From the NCBI GenBank assembly GCA_905221605.1, contig CAJNDS010002140.1:390001-452000 (forward strand): a stretch of DNA of 62,000 nt, written 5' to 3'. The notes beneath the pieces are model-generated. The model was not told where the DNA came from, did no database searches, and was given only the letters and a program-made list of their open reading frames with translations. This document shows positions 22,015 to 31,700 of the stretch, piece after piece (the stretch's first letter is position 1; each line of letters starts with the position of its first letter). Source of the stretch: Symbiodinium natans (taxonomy: Eukaryota; Sar; Dinophyceae; Suessiales; Symbiodiniaceae). The position numbers were made by a program, and so were the translations under genes.

Positions 22015-22132
22015 ACCCTAAACCCTAAACCCTAAACCCTAAACCCTAAACCCTAAACCCTAAACCCTAAACCCTAAACCCTAAACCCTAAACCCTAAAC
22101 CCTAAACCCTAAACCCTAAACCCTAAACCCTC
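22015..22132. repeat. CCCTAAA array
   Basis: About 17 perfect units. The island after it (22133-22200) reads LFSVAIHLSGLGEGTLVLCA in one frame and may be an exon. Confidence 0.95.
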
Positions 22133-22992
22133 AGTTGTTCTCTGTCGCAATCCACCTGTCAGGCCTTGGCGAAGGCACTCTTGTGCTTTGCGCTGGGCAT
22201 CTGAGGGGGTTGAGCTTTTATTTCTGCCAGGAGAGAGGCAGGCTTCTACTCGGACACAGGGGTTTTCAGGGTTTAGACAAATTTTGACACACGGGACTTT
22301 GGCCTGCTAGGTTAAAAAGGCTATGTCATCCATTTCTAGGACAGGAGGGCACCAAAGTGAAAGAAGAAGATGACCCGTGAAAGCACGCCCAATCAGCCAG
22401 CTTAGGTTTCGTCACGGAGTAGAGCAGACACCTGGGCCCCTAAGCACGGAGATTATCTCAACCCACACCGGCCTTCTGCACCTTTCGTTTTTCCCGCCTC
22501 TGCCCAAATGGCCCTAATGCCCTAAGCCAGCCCAAAACCCTAATCTGAATCCCTAAAGCCGAGACATTCCCGAGTCATTCAAAAACCCGATGAGTCGAGT
22601 ACGTCTTACAACCCGCCCGAAAACCCAGACATTCCCTAACCATTTAAAACCTGACTTAGGATTTAAGTTTTGGGTTCTACAATTCCTAAGAAACAGCTAG
22701 CAGCACAATTTTTGGGTAGGGTTCCAAGTTCAGTATAGATGAGTTGAGCATGTTGATACTACGCCGGGGGAGCCTGCCTTTGGGATCCTGGCTTGGAGCA
22801 GCGCTGGCGGTGCCGGGAGGCTGGGAGTGTGCGTTTGGGTTCCGGGTTTGGGGCTGAAGGGTTTGGGATTCAGGGTTTAGCGTTTACCCTAAACCCTAAA
22901 CCCTAAACCCTAAACCCTAAACCCTAAACCCTAAACCCTAAACCCTAAATGAACCCTCTTGGGGCTTAAGGGTATGGGGCTTACGGGTTCAG

Positions 22993-23068
22993 GGTTTCGA
23001 GCTTTGGGCTGCTGTTGAAGCCCTGAGCCCCCAATCTGGAATTCAGGGAGTGGTTTGCACGATGCTCT
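22993..23068 (+). CDS. Exon of an unidentified protein before a telomeric intron
   Basis: Reads GFELWAAVEALSPQSGIQGV then VCTML, after CAG and ending with one base of a codon directly before GTTTAGGG. Joined to 23213 the frame continues as W-LMGLSSNLCPLGGVSLCD then LENL. The amino-acid composition is natural on both sides. No family recognised. Confidence 0.5.
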
Positions 23069-23212
23069 GTTTAGGGTTTAGGGTCTAGGGTCTAGGGTCT
23101 AGGGTTTAGGGTTTAGGGTTTAGGGTTAGGGTTTAGGGTTTAGGGTTAGGGTTTAGGGTTTAGGGTTTAGGGTTTAGGGTTTAGGGTTTGGGGTTTAGGG
23201 TTTAGGGTTTAG
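23069..23212 (+). other. Candidate 144-bp intron made of telomere-like repeat
   Basis: Starts GTTTAGGG, ends TTTAG, and contains only TTTAGGG, TCTAGGG, TTAGGG and TTTGGGG units. The exons on both sides join in phase (T + GG gives Trp). Confidence 0.55.
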
Positions 23213-23282
23213 GGTTAATGGGTCTGTCATCCAATCTGTGCCCTCTGGGCGGAGTGAGCTTGTGTGACTTGGAAAATCTAGG
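23213..23282 (+). CDS. Exon between a telomeric intron and a family B element
   Basis: Reads LMGLSSNLCPLGGVSLCDLE then NL, and ends at AGG|GTCGGAATAAT, the start of a family B element. Both flanking introns are therefore made of recently acquired repeat. No family recognised. Confidence 0.45.
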
Positions 23283-23390
23283 GTCGGAATAATTCCTAAT
23301 GATAGTCCCTTGCAGTCCCGAACCCCCCCCCCCAAAAAAAAAAAACAACAAAAGACCCTATTCAAACTATAAAGGGCCCCATATTAGGAC
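23283..23390 (+). mobile_element. Family B short element
   Basis: Begins GTCGGAATAATTCC, contains a C-run plus A-run, and ends near CCCATATTAGG. Related copies: 26433-26525, 49625-49797 and 53343-53450, plus a partial reverse copy near 47626-47672. Confidence 0.65.
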
Positions 23391-23875
23391 CTTGGGATAT
23401 GTTGCATTTTCCCATCTAGACCTAGGCAGACCCTACACCCTAAACCCAAACCCCTAACCCCTAAAACCTAAATTAGGGTTTAGGAGGATCTTGTTAGAGG
23501 GTTCAAAGGGCCAGCTTTGATGAAGTTGGGAGGACCCACCTGAATCCACAGCTTCACAACGGGGGTTTAGGGTTTGGGGTTTCGGGTTTAGGATTTAGGG
23601 TTTAGGGTTTAGGGTGTAGGGTTGTGTGGTGTACGCTTCGTGCCCTTGTGTGCGCGTGCCTTCGCGCCAGGGGGTTCGGTGGGGGCTGCGGTCCACCACC
23701 TGAGCTGCAAACTTTCCCCAGATGGGCCCCTGGGCTGCAGAAAAGCTCGTTTTCGGGTTTCGGGTTTAGGGTTTAGGGTTGGGTTTTAGGGTTTAGGGTT
23801 TGGGGTTTGGGGTTTTGGGGTTTAGGGTTTGGGGTTTAGGAATTGGGGTTTGGCGTTCAGGGTTTAGGGTTTGGG

Positions 23876-23996
23876 GCTACAAGGTGACTTGCGGGGAACG
23901 TCGATGTGATTGCCGAGCTGAGGCGGCCAAGCTGGTACGGGCGTCATCGGCTATAAGGGTCAACCGGCATCTGGCATCTGGGAAGCCTTCTAGGGT
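23876..23996 (+). other. Exon-like island between TTTAGGG arrays
   Basis: Reads GYKVTCGERRCDCRAEAAKL then VRASSAIRVNRHLASGKPSR. Flanked on both sides by G-rich arrays (23755-23875 and 23996-24110). No family recognised. Confidence 0.4.
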
Positions 23997-24209
23997 TGAG
24001 GGTTTAGGGCTTAGGGTTTAGGGTTTGGGGTGTAGGGTTTGGGGTTTGGGGTTTAGGGTTTATGGTTTAGCGTGCAGGATTCAGGGTTCAGGGCCCAGGG
24101 TTTAGGGTTTAGGTTACTTCGCACAAACCCTGGCCCAACTTTGCAAGACCCTGAGCCTGAAGCCCTCAAATCCCAATAAATCTGTCCACGACTCGGATAC
24201 AAGATGCCG

Positions 24210-24335
24210 GACTTGACACCGGAGGAGTACCTACGCCAAACGTTTCTCTGCGGTTGTAATCCTGGGTCGGGACCTTTGTGTGCCGTCCTGTGGCAAAGAC
24301 TCTGTTCAACTGCTGGGCTTGCCCCTGGCCGTGGG
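24210..24335 (+). other. Exon-like island
   Basis: Reads MPDLTPEEYLRQTFLCGCNP then GSGPLCAVLWQRLCSTAGLA, ending at a short TTTAGGG array (24336-24370) that supplies GT. The composition is protein-like. Identity unknown. Confidence 0.45.
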
Positions 24336-24689
24336 GTTTAGGGTTTAGGGTTTAGGGTTTAGGGTTTAGCGTCTCGTAAGATCCGTAGGAATCATGTAAA
24401 GCACGTAACCCAAGCCCCTCAAACCCCATAAAGCCCGAAACCCAGGTTTAGGGTTTAGTCTTTACGGTTTGGGGTTTAGGGTGTAGGGTTTAGGGTTTTG
24501 GGCTTAGTCTGTCAGGCACAGGAGCAGTTCAGGGAGAGAGTGCCAGGGGCGTGGACAGCGGTATCGATTTTCACAACCCGCTTCTGACACAAGATTGTGC
24601 TCGATTTAGGGTTAGGGATTATGGTTTAGGGTTCAGGGTTTAGGGTTTTAGGGTTTAGAACTCTGAAGGGAGTCGGTATCTGGTATCTT

Positions 24690-24985
24690 GTGTGCTGCAG
24701 GCAATTAGTGTGCGTTTGATCGCAGATGAAGAGAGCCGAGCTTTCCGAAGTACTCGAAAGTCTCCAACGGCTATTCTTTGGAAGCACTGGTGTCTTGTGA
24801 TCGATTGGAGGGAAGTCCGGCTGAAGTAAAGCATTTCAAGGCTTTCCATATCCCAGGGTGTCAAGAATGCAGGCACCTGGGCAACGGACTTGGTACGGAC
24901 CGTGGCAACGGGCAAGAAAGCACAGAGCAACTCCGCAGGCTTTTTTCTTTCCATTCGGGTACCTTATCAGGACCTTCTCCATCTT
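24690..24985 (+). other. Exon-like islands
   Basis: The first reads AISVRLIADEESRAFRSTRK then SPTAILWKHWCLVIDWREVR (about 24702-24825). A second (24868-24945) follows TGCAG and has two open frames. The segment just after, GGGTACCTTATCAGGACC, is a family A fragment. Confidence 0.4.
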
Positions 24986-25082
24986 TTCAAGTGGCCCTAA
25001 TGTAGAACAACTCCCTCCACCACCGCCCCCGCCATTGGGGAGGCAGCCTGACGGGATTCGGCCCATGCTTCATGTGGGGGTT

Positions 25083-25200
25083 GATCCCCTAAGGATCCAT
25101 GTACCTATATCGTATGTACTTGGGCCTTAAAGAGGTTCCTATATCGTAGCTTTAGGGCCCAAGTATATACTACATAGGTACATGGATTCTTATAGGGATC
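25083..25200. mobile_element. Family D short inverted-repeat element
   Basis: GATCCCCTAAGGATCCATGT... pairs with ...ACATGGATTCTTATAGGGATC, and TATGTACTTGGGCC pairs with GGGCCCAAGTATATAC. Arms are about 45 bp. It separates two protein-like islands: 25005-25082, with PPPPPPPLGRQPDGIRPMLH, and 25205-25338, with STLNLRGPKPLRPLHTEKFH. It may therefore lie in, or be, an intron. Confidence 0.7.
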
Positions 25201-26076
25201 TCGATTCAACGAGTCTACGCTGAATCTGCGTGGCCCCAAGCCTCTGAGACCTTTGCACACTGAGAAGTTCCATGATGAGCAGTCAGGTGGCCCACAAGCT
25301 TTCGTGCCCCCAAGTTCTCAGAGTATGGACCACAGAGGGTGTAGGGTTTAGGGTTTAGGGCTGTTCTAAGGGAGTAGCGACACGGTCCCTGTGGTCCCTT
25401 GCCTTCCTTAAGGCGGGTTCTGAAGTATGGGCCCTTGGGTCGTGTAGGGTTTTTGTAGGGTTTTTGCGACGTATATACTTGCTGCCAAATCAAGGGTTTG
25501 AAGCGAAGCCCTAAGAGTTGTGTTCGGGGTGTGCCGGCCGCTCTTCTTGAGCGGTTTGCGGTTTAGGGCTTCCATGGTCTAGGCCACAGCCCCTACACCA
25601 CCAAACTCCCGAACTCTAAGCCCTAAACTCCTAAACCCTAAATTTCCCAAGCCCTAAACCTTAAACCCCAAACTCCTAAACCCTAAGTTTCCCAAGCCCT
25701 AAACCTTTAACCCTAAACTCCAAAACCCTAATTTTCCCAAGCCCTAAACCTTTTACCCCTACCATGGAGGCTCCCTGAGCTCCGCGGCTCCACGGGCACT
25801 GGCAGCACTGAGGTGGGAGTATGAGGGCTCGAGGGCTTAGGGTTTAGGGGTCTAGCCCTAAACTCTAAACCCTAAACCCTAAACCCTGAACCCTAAACCC
25901 TAAACCCGAAACCACATAAAACCTAGAACCCAATCTCTTGAAATCAGACGTGAGGTGTCCATAGGGGGTAGTCTATAGGTCACAGAGTCGCTTTCACGGA
26001 AGGCTTTGGTTTTTTTTTTAAGCCGTTGTTGACAATCAAAGGTCTCTCTTGGGGAAATCCCCCTGGTTCTTAGTAT

Positions 26077-26156
26077 GGAATGAGGGAATCAGGTCCCTAT
26101 ATGTACATATATATATATATACATACACCCTGTAGGGGACTCATTCCCTCATTCCC
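26077..26156. repeat. Palindrome with a TA-repeat core
   Basis: GGAATGAGGGAATCAGGTCC and GGGGACTCATTCCCTCATTCC are inverted around a TATATATATA centre. About 80 bp. Confidence 0.65.
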
Positions 26157-26336
26157 CTTCTACGAACTTTCTAGACTAACAAACTTTCTGGAATCAAGCG
26201 CAAAGTTTCTGCTGCGGGTATTCTAAGCCGAGGGGCCTTCTCATGGGAAAGCTCGGGCTTGCCGAAGGGTTTAGGGTTTAGGGTTTAGGGTCTAGGGTTT
26301 AGGGTTTAGGGTTTAGGGTTTAGGGTCTCATCGAAG

Positions 26337-26418
26337 GTCTTTCGGATCCGAAACCCATCTCCGAAAAAAGATCTCAGTGGCAGGCGACAAAAAAAATCAA
26401 GGTCAAGGTTTCCGTTGG
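26337..26418 (+). CDS. Exon of an unidentified protein
   Basis: Reads SFGSETHLRKKISVAGDKKN then QGQGFRW, between AAG and GTGTATC. It is followed by a family B element (26433-26525) and a CCCTAAA array (26526-26565). It probably belongs to the same gene as the next two exons, though the simplest junction is off by one phase. Confidence 0.45.
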
Positions 26419-26569
26419 GTGTATCTACTGTGGGGGTCGGAATAATGACAAATAGTATTCCCTTATGGCCCCTATGTGTTTTGTTACTCTAACAACCCCC
26501 AAAACCCTGTTCTAATTATGGCGGCCTAAACCCTAAACCCTAAACCCTAAACCCTAAACCCTATATCAG

Positions 26570-26657
26570 GCCTCTCTGGTCCTTTCGGGTCCAAGATCGT
26601 AATCCGAGCATTCGAGAAACCAACTGCCGGAGACGACGGGGCCCTTTCGAGTCCAAG
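26570..26657 (+). CDS. Penultimate exon of an unidentified protein
   Basis: Begins after TATATCAG and reads LSGPFGSKIVIRAFEKPTAG then DDGALSSP. It ends with AG of a split Arg codon at CCAAG|GTTTAGGG. The frame is protein-like with no low-complexity bias. The next exon joins in phase across a pure telomere-repeat intron. Function unknown. Confidence 0.55.
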
Positions 26658-26733
26658 GTTTAGGGTTTAGGGTTTAGGGTTTAGGGTTTAGGGTTTAGGG
26701 TTTAGGGTTTAGGGTTTAGGGTTTAGGGTTTAG
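26658..26733 (+). other. Candidate intron made only of telomere repeat, (GTTTAGG)10GTTTAG
   Basis: 76 bp, the same length and unit count as 12940-13015. It begins with the GT donor and ends with the AG acceptor, and splits an Arg codon (AG|G). Confidence 0.65.
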
Positions 26734-26821
26734 GGTGATTTCCGATCCGACCTGTGTTCGAGCAGCCAGACTTCTGGCTCTCAAGTTTAGTGGTTATCAA
26801 ATGTATGGTCTTGGCCGGTAG
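26734..26821 (+). CDS. Last exon of an unidentified protein
   Basis: In the phase set by the previous exon it reads VISDPTCVRAARLLALKFSG then YQMYGLGR and stops at TAG 26819-26821. A natural-looking C-terminus directly after a telomeric intron strengthens the splice interpretation. No family recognised. Confidence 0.55.
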
Positions 26822-27059
26822 GGCTTTGGCCTGTGAGACAAGGGCGCCAGCAAGTCACCACCCCCAGGCAAGATAGCATCAAACCAGTAGCAAGGCTACT
26901 TTTTGCGAAGTCCAAAGCCCGCATAGGCTTTACAATGCTGGGATCTAATCCGGACGGAAGGCAAAGGGGGGATAGTTTTGCTCAATCCCCGCGTATGCTG
27001 TGTTCGCCAGGTGTGATGCATTGTGCTCCTGAGGAGCTGCACTGCCCGCCATCATGAGC

Positions 27060-28650
27060 GGCATCTGCCAATAGCAGGGCCATCATATGTATAGCCCACT
27101 CTCAGCCTATCCAGTCCTCCATGAATCTCACCAAGTCGTTCAGGGATCAATTATTAAATCAATTATTCGTATTCAGGGCTTTTTAACGTCAAGACACCTT
27201 AAATAAATACTCGTATGAATATTGGGGAGAGCTGTCAGAAGCATGCCAGCCCTGGCATGCTGCTACCTTTAAAGCCTCTTGCGCAGTCCTGGAGTTGGGC
27301 TGAGAGCAATGCAGCGCCAAAAACCGATGCCGCCGTGGAAAACGCGCGAGCTGCTAGTGTCGGCTTATCGTACCTACTATAGTAACCAATTCTAGTAACT
27401 ATTATCGTCAAACAATATGATAGAAACTAGATATTGTGGTACCTAGTATAGTACCTATTATGGTACGTATTTTAGTACTGAGTATGGCTTCATTGTGGGC
27501 CGCGCGGCCATGGGCTTCTTGAGCATCGTGCATCATAGCGCATTCCCTGAACCCTAGCAGTTGCGAATGTTCCCTATCCGAATTCCGAGAAGGTTACGGA
27601 CGTCTGCTGCGTCGTATGAATGAGCCACATCGTTGGTACGCGCAAGGGCTTGAGGTCATGCCTTCGCGGGCATCTATGCGCTCAAACAGCGTTGTCAGGC
27701 AGGGAGCTTCGGAGTTGAACCCGCCAGCATCCATTGGTTTTAAAATGGACATCCGCATAGTATGAACCCCGGGCAGATCTAATGCCGCCTGTCATTGTGG
27801 TAGGATTGAAAAGAGCCCGAGAAACCCTAAGCCCTAAGCTCTGGGTTCAACTCCACGGGCTCCCAATCTCTCCCTTCCGTCGCGGCCGCATGCAGTCGAA
27901 GGCATCTTCCTCGCGCCTGGCCCGAATCGCTGGGCTTTCTAGGAGGTTCATGGTACTTACCAGCCAAATAGTCAATACTAGGGCAATTGAGGACTTATAT
28001 TTTAAGTGGATTATAAGTAATAAGTATCAATGGTTATTAAGTACCACGACCCTCCAAGGAGGTTTGCAGTACAGGGTTTGAGAGGAGGCCTGGTCGGTTG
28101 GAATAGGGTTTAGGGTTCAGGGTTTAGGGTTTAGGGTTTTTCGGGGTAGGTTAGGTCACGCAATGTGTGGGGTTGCTCCTGTCTTCGGGTTGCAACTCCG
28201 CCTGAATCGGCCTCCTGACTGCACAGTTCTAGAATGCCTTCTGCCCATGGGGGTAGGGTTTAAGTCCAAGTTGCGACGCTTGCAGTTTCATGCTCTTTCA
28301 ATGCCCAGAGTACATCCTCCCACTAGGCTTTAGCGGATTCCGATTTGCCGAATCATCCAACTGTGCGTACGAAAGCCCATGCGATTTCAAGCGTGGTAGA
28401 AAGTAGGTGAAAGTAGTGCATCCGCTTAGACCCGCGACCCTGCACCCCCAACCCCCCAAGCCTTAAAGCCCCTATAATAACACTAAACCCCCCAACCCCC
28501 CTCAAAGCCCCGACGCCAACGCTGTAAATTGCGCTTCCGCAAAAAAGTCAAAAGTCTAAGCCCCGAAACCATGAACCCCCCAAAGCGCCCCCGCAAACCC
28601 TAAACCTCCCCCAAAGCCCCCCAAATCCTAAACCCCCCAAACTCCCCAAA
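27060..28650. other. Intergenic or intronic stretch without an identified gene
   Basis: Contains a run of TAGTACCTA/TAGGTAC-type words (27365-27490) that can fold on itself, a family C element (27938-28060), a short TTTAGGG array (28105-28140) and degenerate CCCCAAA sequence (28440-28650). Frames are short and unconvincing. Confidence 0.45.
27938..28060. mobile_element. Family C short inverted-repeat element
   Basis: AGGAGGTTCATGGTACTTA on the left mirrors TTAAGTACCACGACCCTCC on the right. The same ends occur at 45343-45462, and one half at 19733-19787. Confidence 0.75.
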
Positions 28651-28657
28651 CCCTGAG

Positions 28658-28760
28658 CCCTACTTCGTGAAACTCCGTGCAAGGGCAGCGCTTGTGTTCA
28701 CCGCGGGAAGCGGCCAAGTGACGCACCGGGTCCTTTGCTACGGCGACAGCTTGACCGCAG
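28658..28760 (+). CDS. GDSL hydrolase exon 1, block I
   Basis: Reads RARAALVFTAGSGQVTHRVL then CYGDSLTA, with the catalytic Ser in GDS. The exon ends with the first base of a Gly codon at GCAG|GCTTGA, a GC donor. The next exon supplies GT, giving GDSLTAGFYSGG. I see no upstream signal peptide. Confidence 0.8.
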
Positions 28761-31700
28761 GCTTGATTTGTCGCCGGGATGTAGGGTTTGGGGTTTTTGA
28801 GTTTAGGGCTTTATCTAATAAACTCAATAATTTCGACCACTTACTTGATTAACACTAATTTAAAAAAACAGATTAAATTCCTTTAAGTACTTCATTCAGG
28901 GCTGAATGAATTCGCTTTTTTGGGTTTACGGTTTAGGGTTTAGGGTTTAGGGTTTAGAGCTTGGGTTTGGTTTTAATTAGGGCAGGTAGACTAGAGTTTG
29001 GGCTGCAGAGGGAGGCAGTGGGTTTCTGAGTCGGATGTGGTTGATTGGAGGGTAGAAAGGGGGGTATAAGAGATTAGGGTTTAGGCTTAGGGTCTAGGGT
29101 TTAGGGTTTAGGGTTTAGGGTTTAGGGTTTAGGGTTTAGGGTTTAGGGTTTAGGGTTTAGGGTTTAGGGTTTAGGGTTTAGGGTTTAGGGTTTAGGGTTT
29201 GGGGCTTTTTTAGGGGGATACAAGGTTCAGAGGATCGTCTTCAGGAATTTCAGAGGGTTTTTTCGGGGCCATGCTCGTGGCGCATGGCTGTGAAGAGGTG
29301 CCTCTTGCTGTTGGCCAAGTGTGCACTTGCTATTCAGTTGCAAAGGTGCAGGGCTCGCTGCGACGAGGTGTTGGTAACCTTTTTGTTGCACTCCTTTTTT
29401 TGTTTTTCTAGTTTTCTGTTTTTGTTTGTTGTTGTTTTTGTTTATTTTGTGTTTTTGTTTGTTGTTTTTTCTATTTTTCTGTTTTTGTTTGTTTGTTTTT
29501 TTCTGGTTCGTTTGTGGAGGACCCAGCAAGCAAGCACTTGGGCGAGTGCGCAGCAAGTAAGCCGGACAGCCAGCAGTGGCTGTTTCGTGCTCAAGCGCCA
29601 GCTGCCCGCGTGGGCGATGGACAACCTCAGAAAAAATGCCCGGCAAAGCCACGAAATATGTCAAAGATCGGGGCCCTCTTGGATCGACGCACCATACCTG
29701 GGATGAATGCCGCTGCAGAACACCTTCCACAATAACCAAGCCATCAACCACCTCAAAAAGCCGACAATGGAAATAATGGACGACCACGACGACGGCGACG
29801 GCGACTCCTACTGCTCCTGCTACTGCTACTGCTACTGCCCTCAACCCCAAGGCTTAAGGCCCTAAACCCTAAACGCTGGATCATAAACCCTGGTCATTGG
29901 AAACACAATAACTTGCAGGTTTCTACTCTGGTGGACGATGGTTTCAGCCCTATGGACGAGCGCTGGCGAATGAAATGGCAGCTTATGGCCTATCCTGCTC
30001 CCTTGCCTGCAGGTTTAAGGTTTAGGTATCTTGGTTTCCCCTGTATTGTTCTTTAAGGGGTTCTCGGCCTGTCGAACCCTTTAAGGTACTATCCGGGAAA
30101 CCCATAGTTCCCAAGTTCTCTCAACCCTACCCTACCAAGTGCCAGTAAGTGACGTTTCTTCTCTGCTGCGAGGGCTCCTTTCGGTCGCTTCAGTGTTGCT
30201 TTCGCTCAGAGGTTTAGGGTGTAGGGTTGTAGGGTTAGGTTCGGGCAAGGTAGGTCGAGGAAGTTCTTCCGTTCCTTTCCATCTCACCAGTATTTCGTCA
30301 ACACTCGAATATTGCAGGCGGTGTACACGTTCGTTAGGCGGCGACAGGTGCAGAAGGCACTTAAACAGCCTCTTTGGACGAAGGCTCACATGAGCTCCTC
30401 CGCCACGCTGAGGCCATGTCTCGGTGTGTGGTCTCACGGGCAAGTCTGCAGAGGAAATGCTCCTCGGGGTCAACACCAGCTTGGTGGATCAGTGTGGCAT
30501 CGCGTGGAAGGACCGGGTGGCGGATCGGCAATTGCAAGCTGAGGGTTCCAGGCTCTGAAGGTGACCCTTTCTTTTGAGAAGTTAGGGTTTAACTAGTTTA
30601 GGGTTCGGGTTTAGGGTTTAGGGTTCAGGGTTCAGGGTTCAGGGTTCAGGGTTCAGGGTTTAGGGTTTAGGGTTACGGGTTACGGGGTTTGGGGTCTTGG
30701 TGTGGAGGTGGTTGAGGGGGGTTCGTGGCGAGCCGACCTGGTCCTACACCCTTTTCACCTATACCTTATAGCTGTCCTTATCAACCATCGGATCCCATAG
30801 GATCCATGAGTACTTTTCCCCAAGGAAGACCATGTGCCCCACAGCCCCGAAGGCCTCAGAACGTAGGGCGCATTTGGCTATAGCCCCTTATGCCCTCCCT
30901 TACACGCCCCCCTGGCTCCTTTTGCTGCGACCTACGTCCTAAACCCTAAACCCTAAACCCTTGAAGATGTGCAGCCAAGGTATGTGACTCAACCTCGCCG
31001 ACGGCCCCGCATTCCCTTTTTTTCGGTTCAGGGAAATGGCTACGAAGAAGCCCTTGAGCCCCAACGAACCACATCGTGAAGCAGAGCTTTACGTACATTC
31101 AGTCATAAAGGCATCTGTAAGCAGTATGAGCAGAGCTCTACATGATGCATTGTCTGTGGTAAGCTGTACAAAAGCCACATAAGGACGAAGCATCTTGCTT
31201 GCCGTGGAAAAATAGACATTCAATTCGCTTGTGTTGCCATGGAGCCCCAACTGCCCGGATCCCCATGTGATCAGCATGAGGGGGACATGCAACAAGAGGT
31301 TATGGTCGCCCAACCGCCAGCTGCGCAAGCAGCAACTCTGCAAGGACCAGTCCCGAATGGGATGGACCAACCTCAAGTCCAGGTGAACTTGGCCACTGGA
31401 CAAGCTACGACAGCAAGGTCGGGAGCCACAATCCTGCAGGCAGATGTGGATGGCGCTGGAGCAATGGATGAGACGGTGTCCTTTGCTGGAAGAGCGGACG
31501 TCCCGCCGAGTACCCAGGACCTTGGTAGCTCACTGGAACCAGAACCCGCAGCGCGGCGAAGTCAGGCAGTGGAGGAAGCATCCATGACGAACTTTGATCG
31601 CGGCGGAGCTGGAGCTGGTGAACAAGCTGCAGGGGTCTCGCAGGTGGCTTCGACTGGTTTTGCAACCCCGAGATCCATGAGAAATGGATACAGCGGGGGT

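Noticed and set aside
29227-29850. 207-codon minus-strand frame with Val/Ala and Lys/Asn runs
   Set aside because: Produced by the trinucleotide and T-rich simple repeats.
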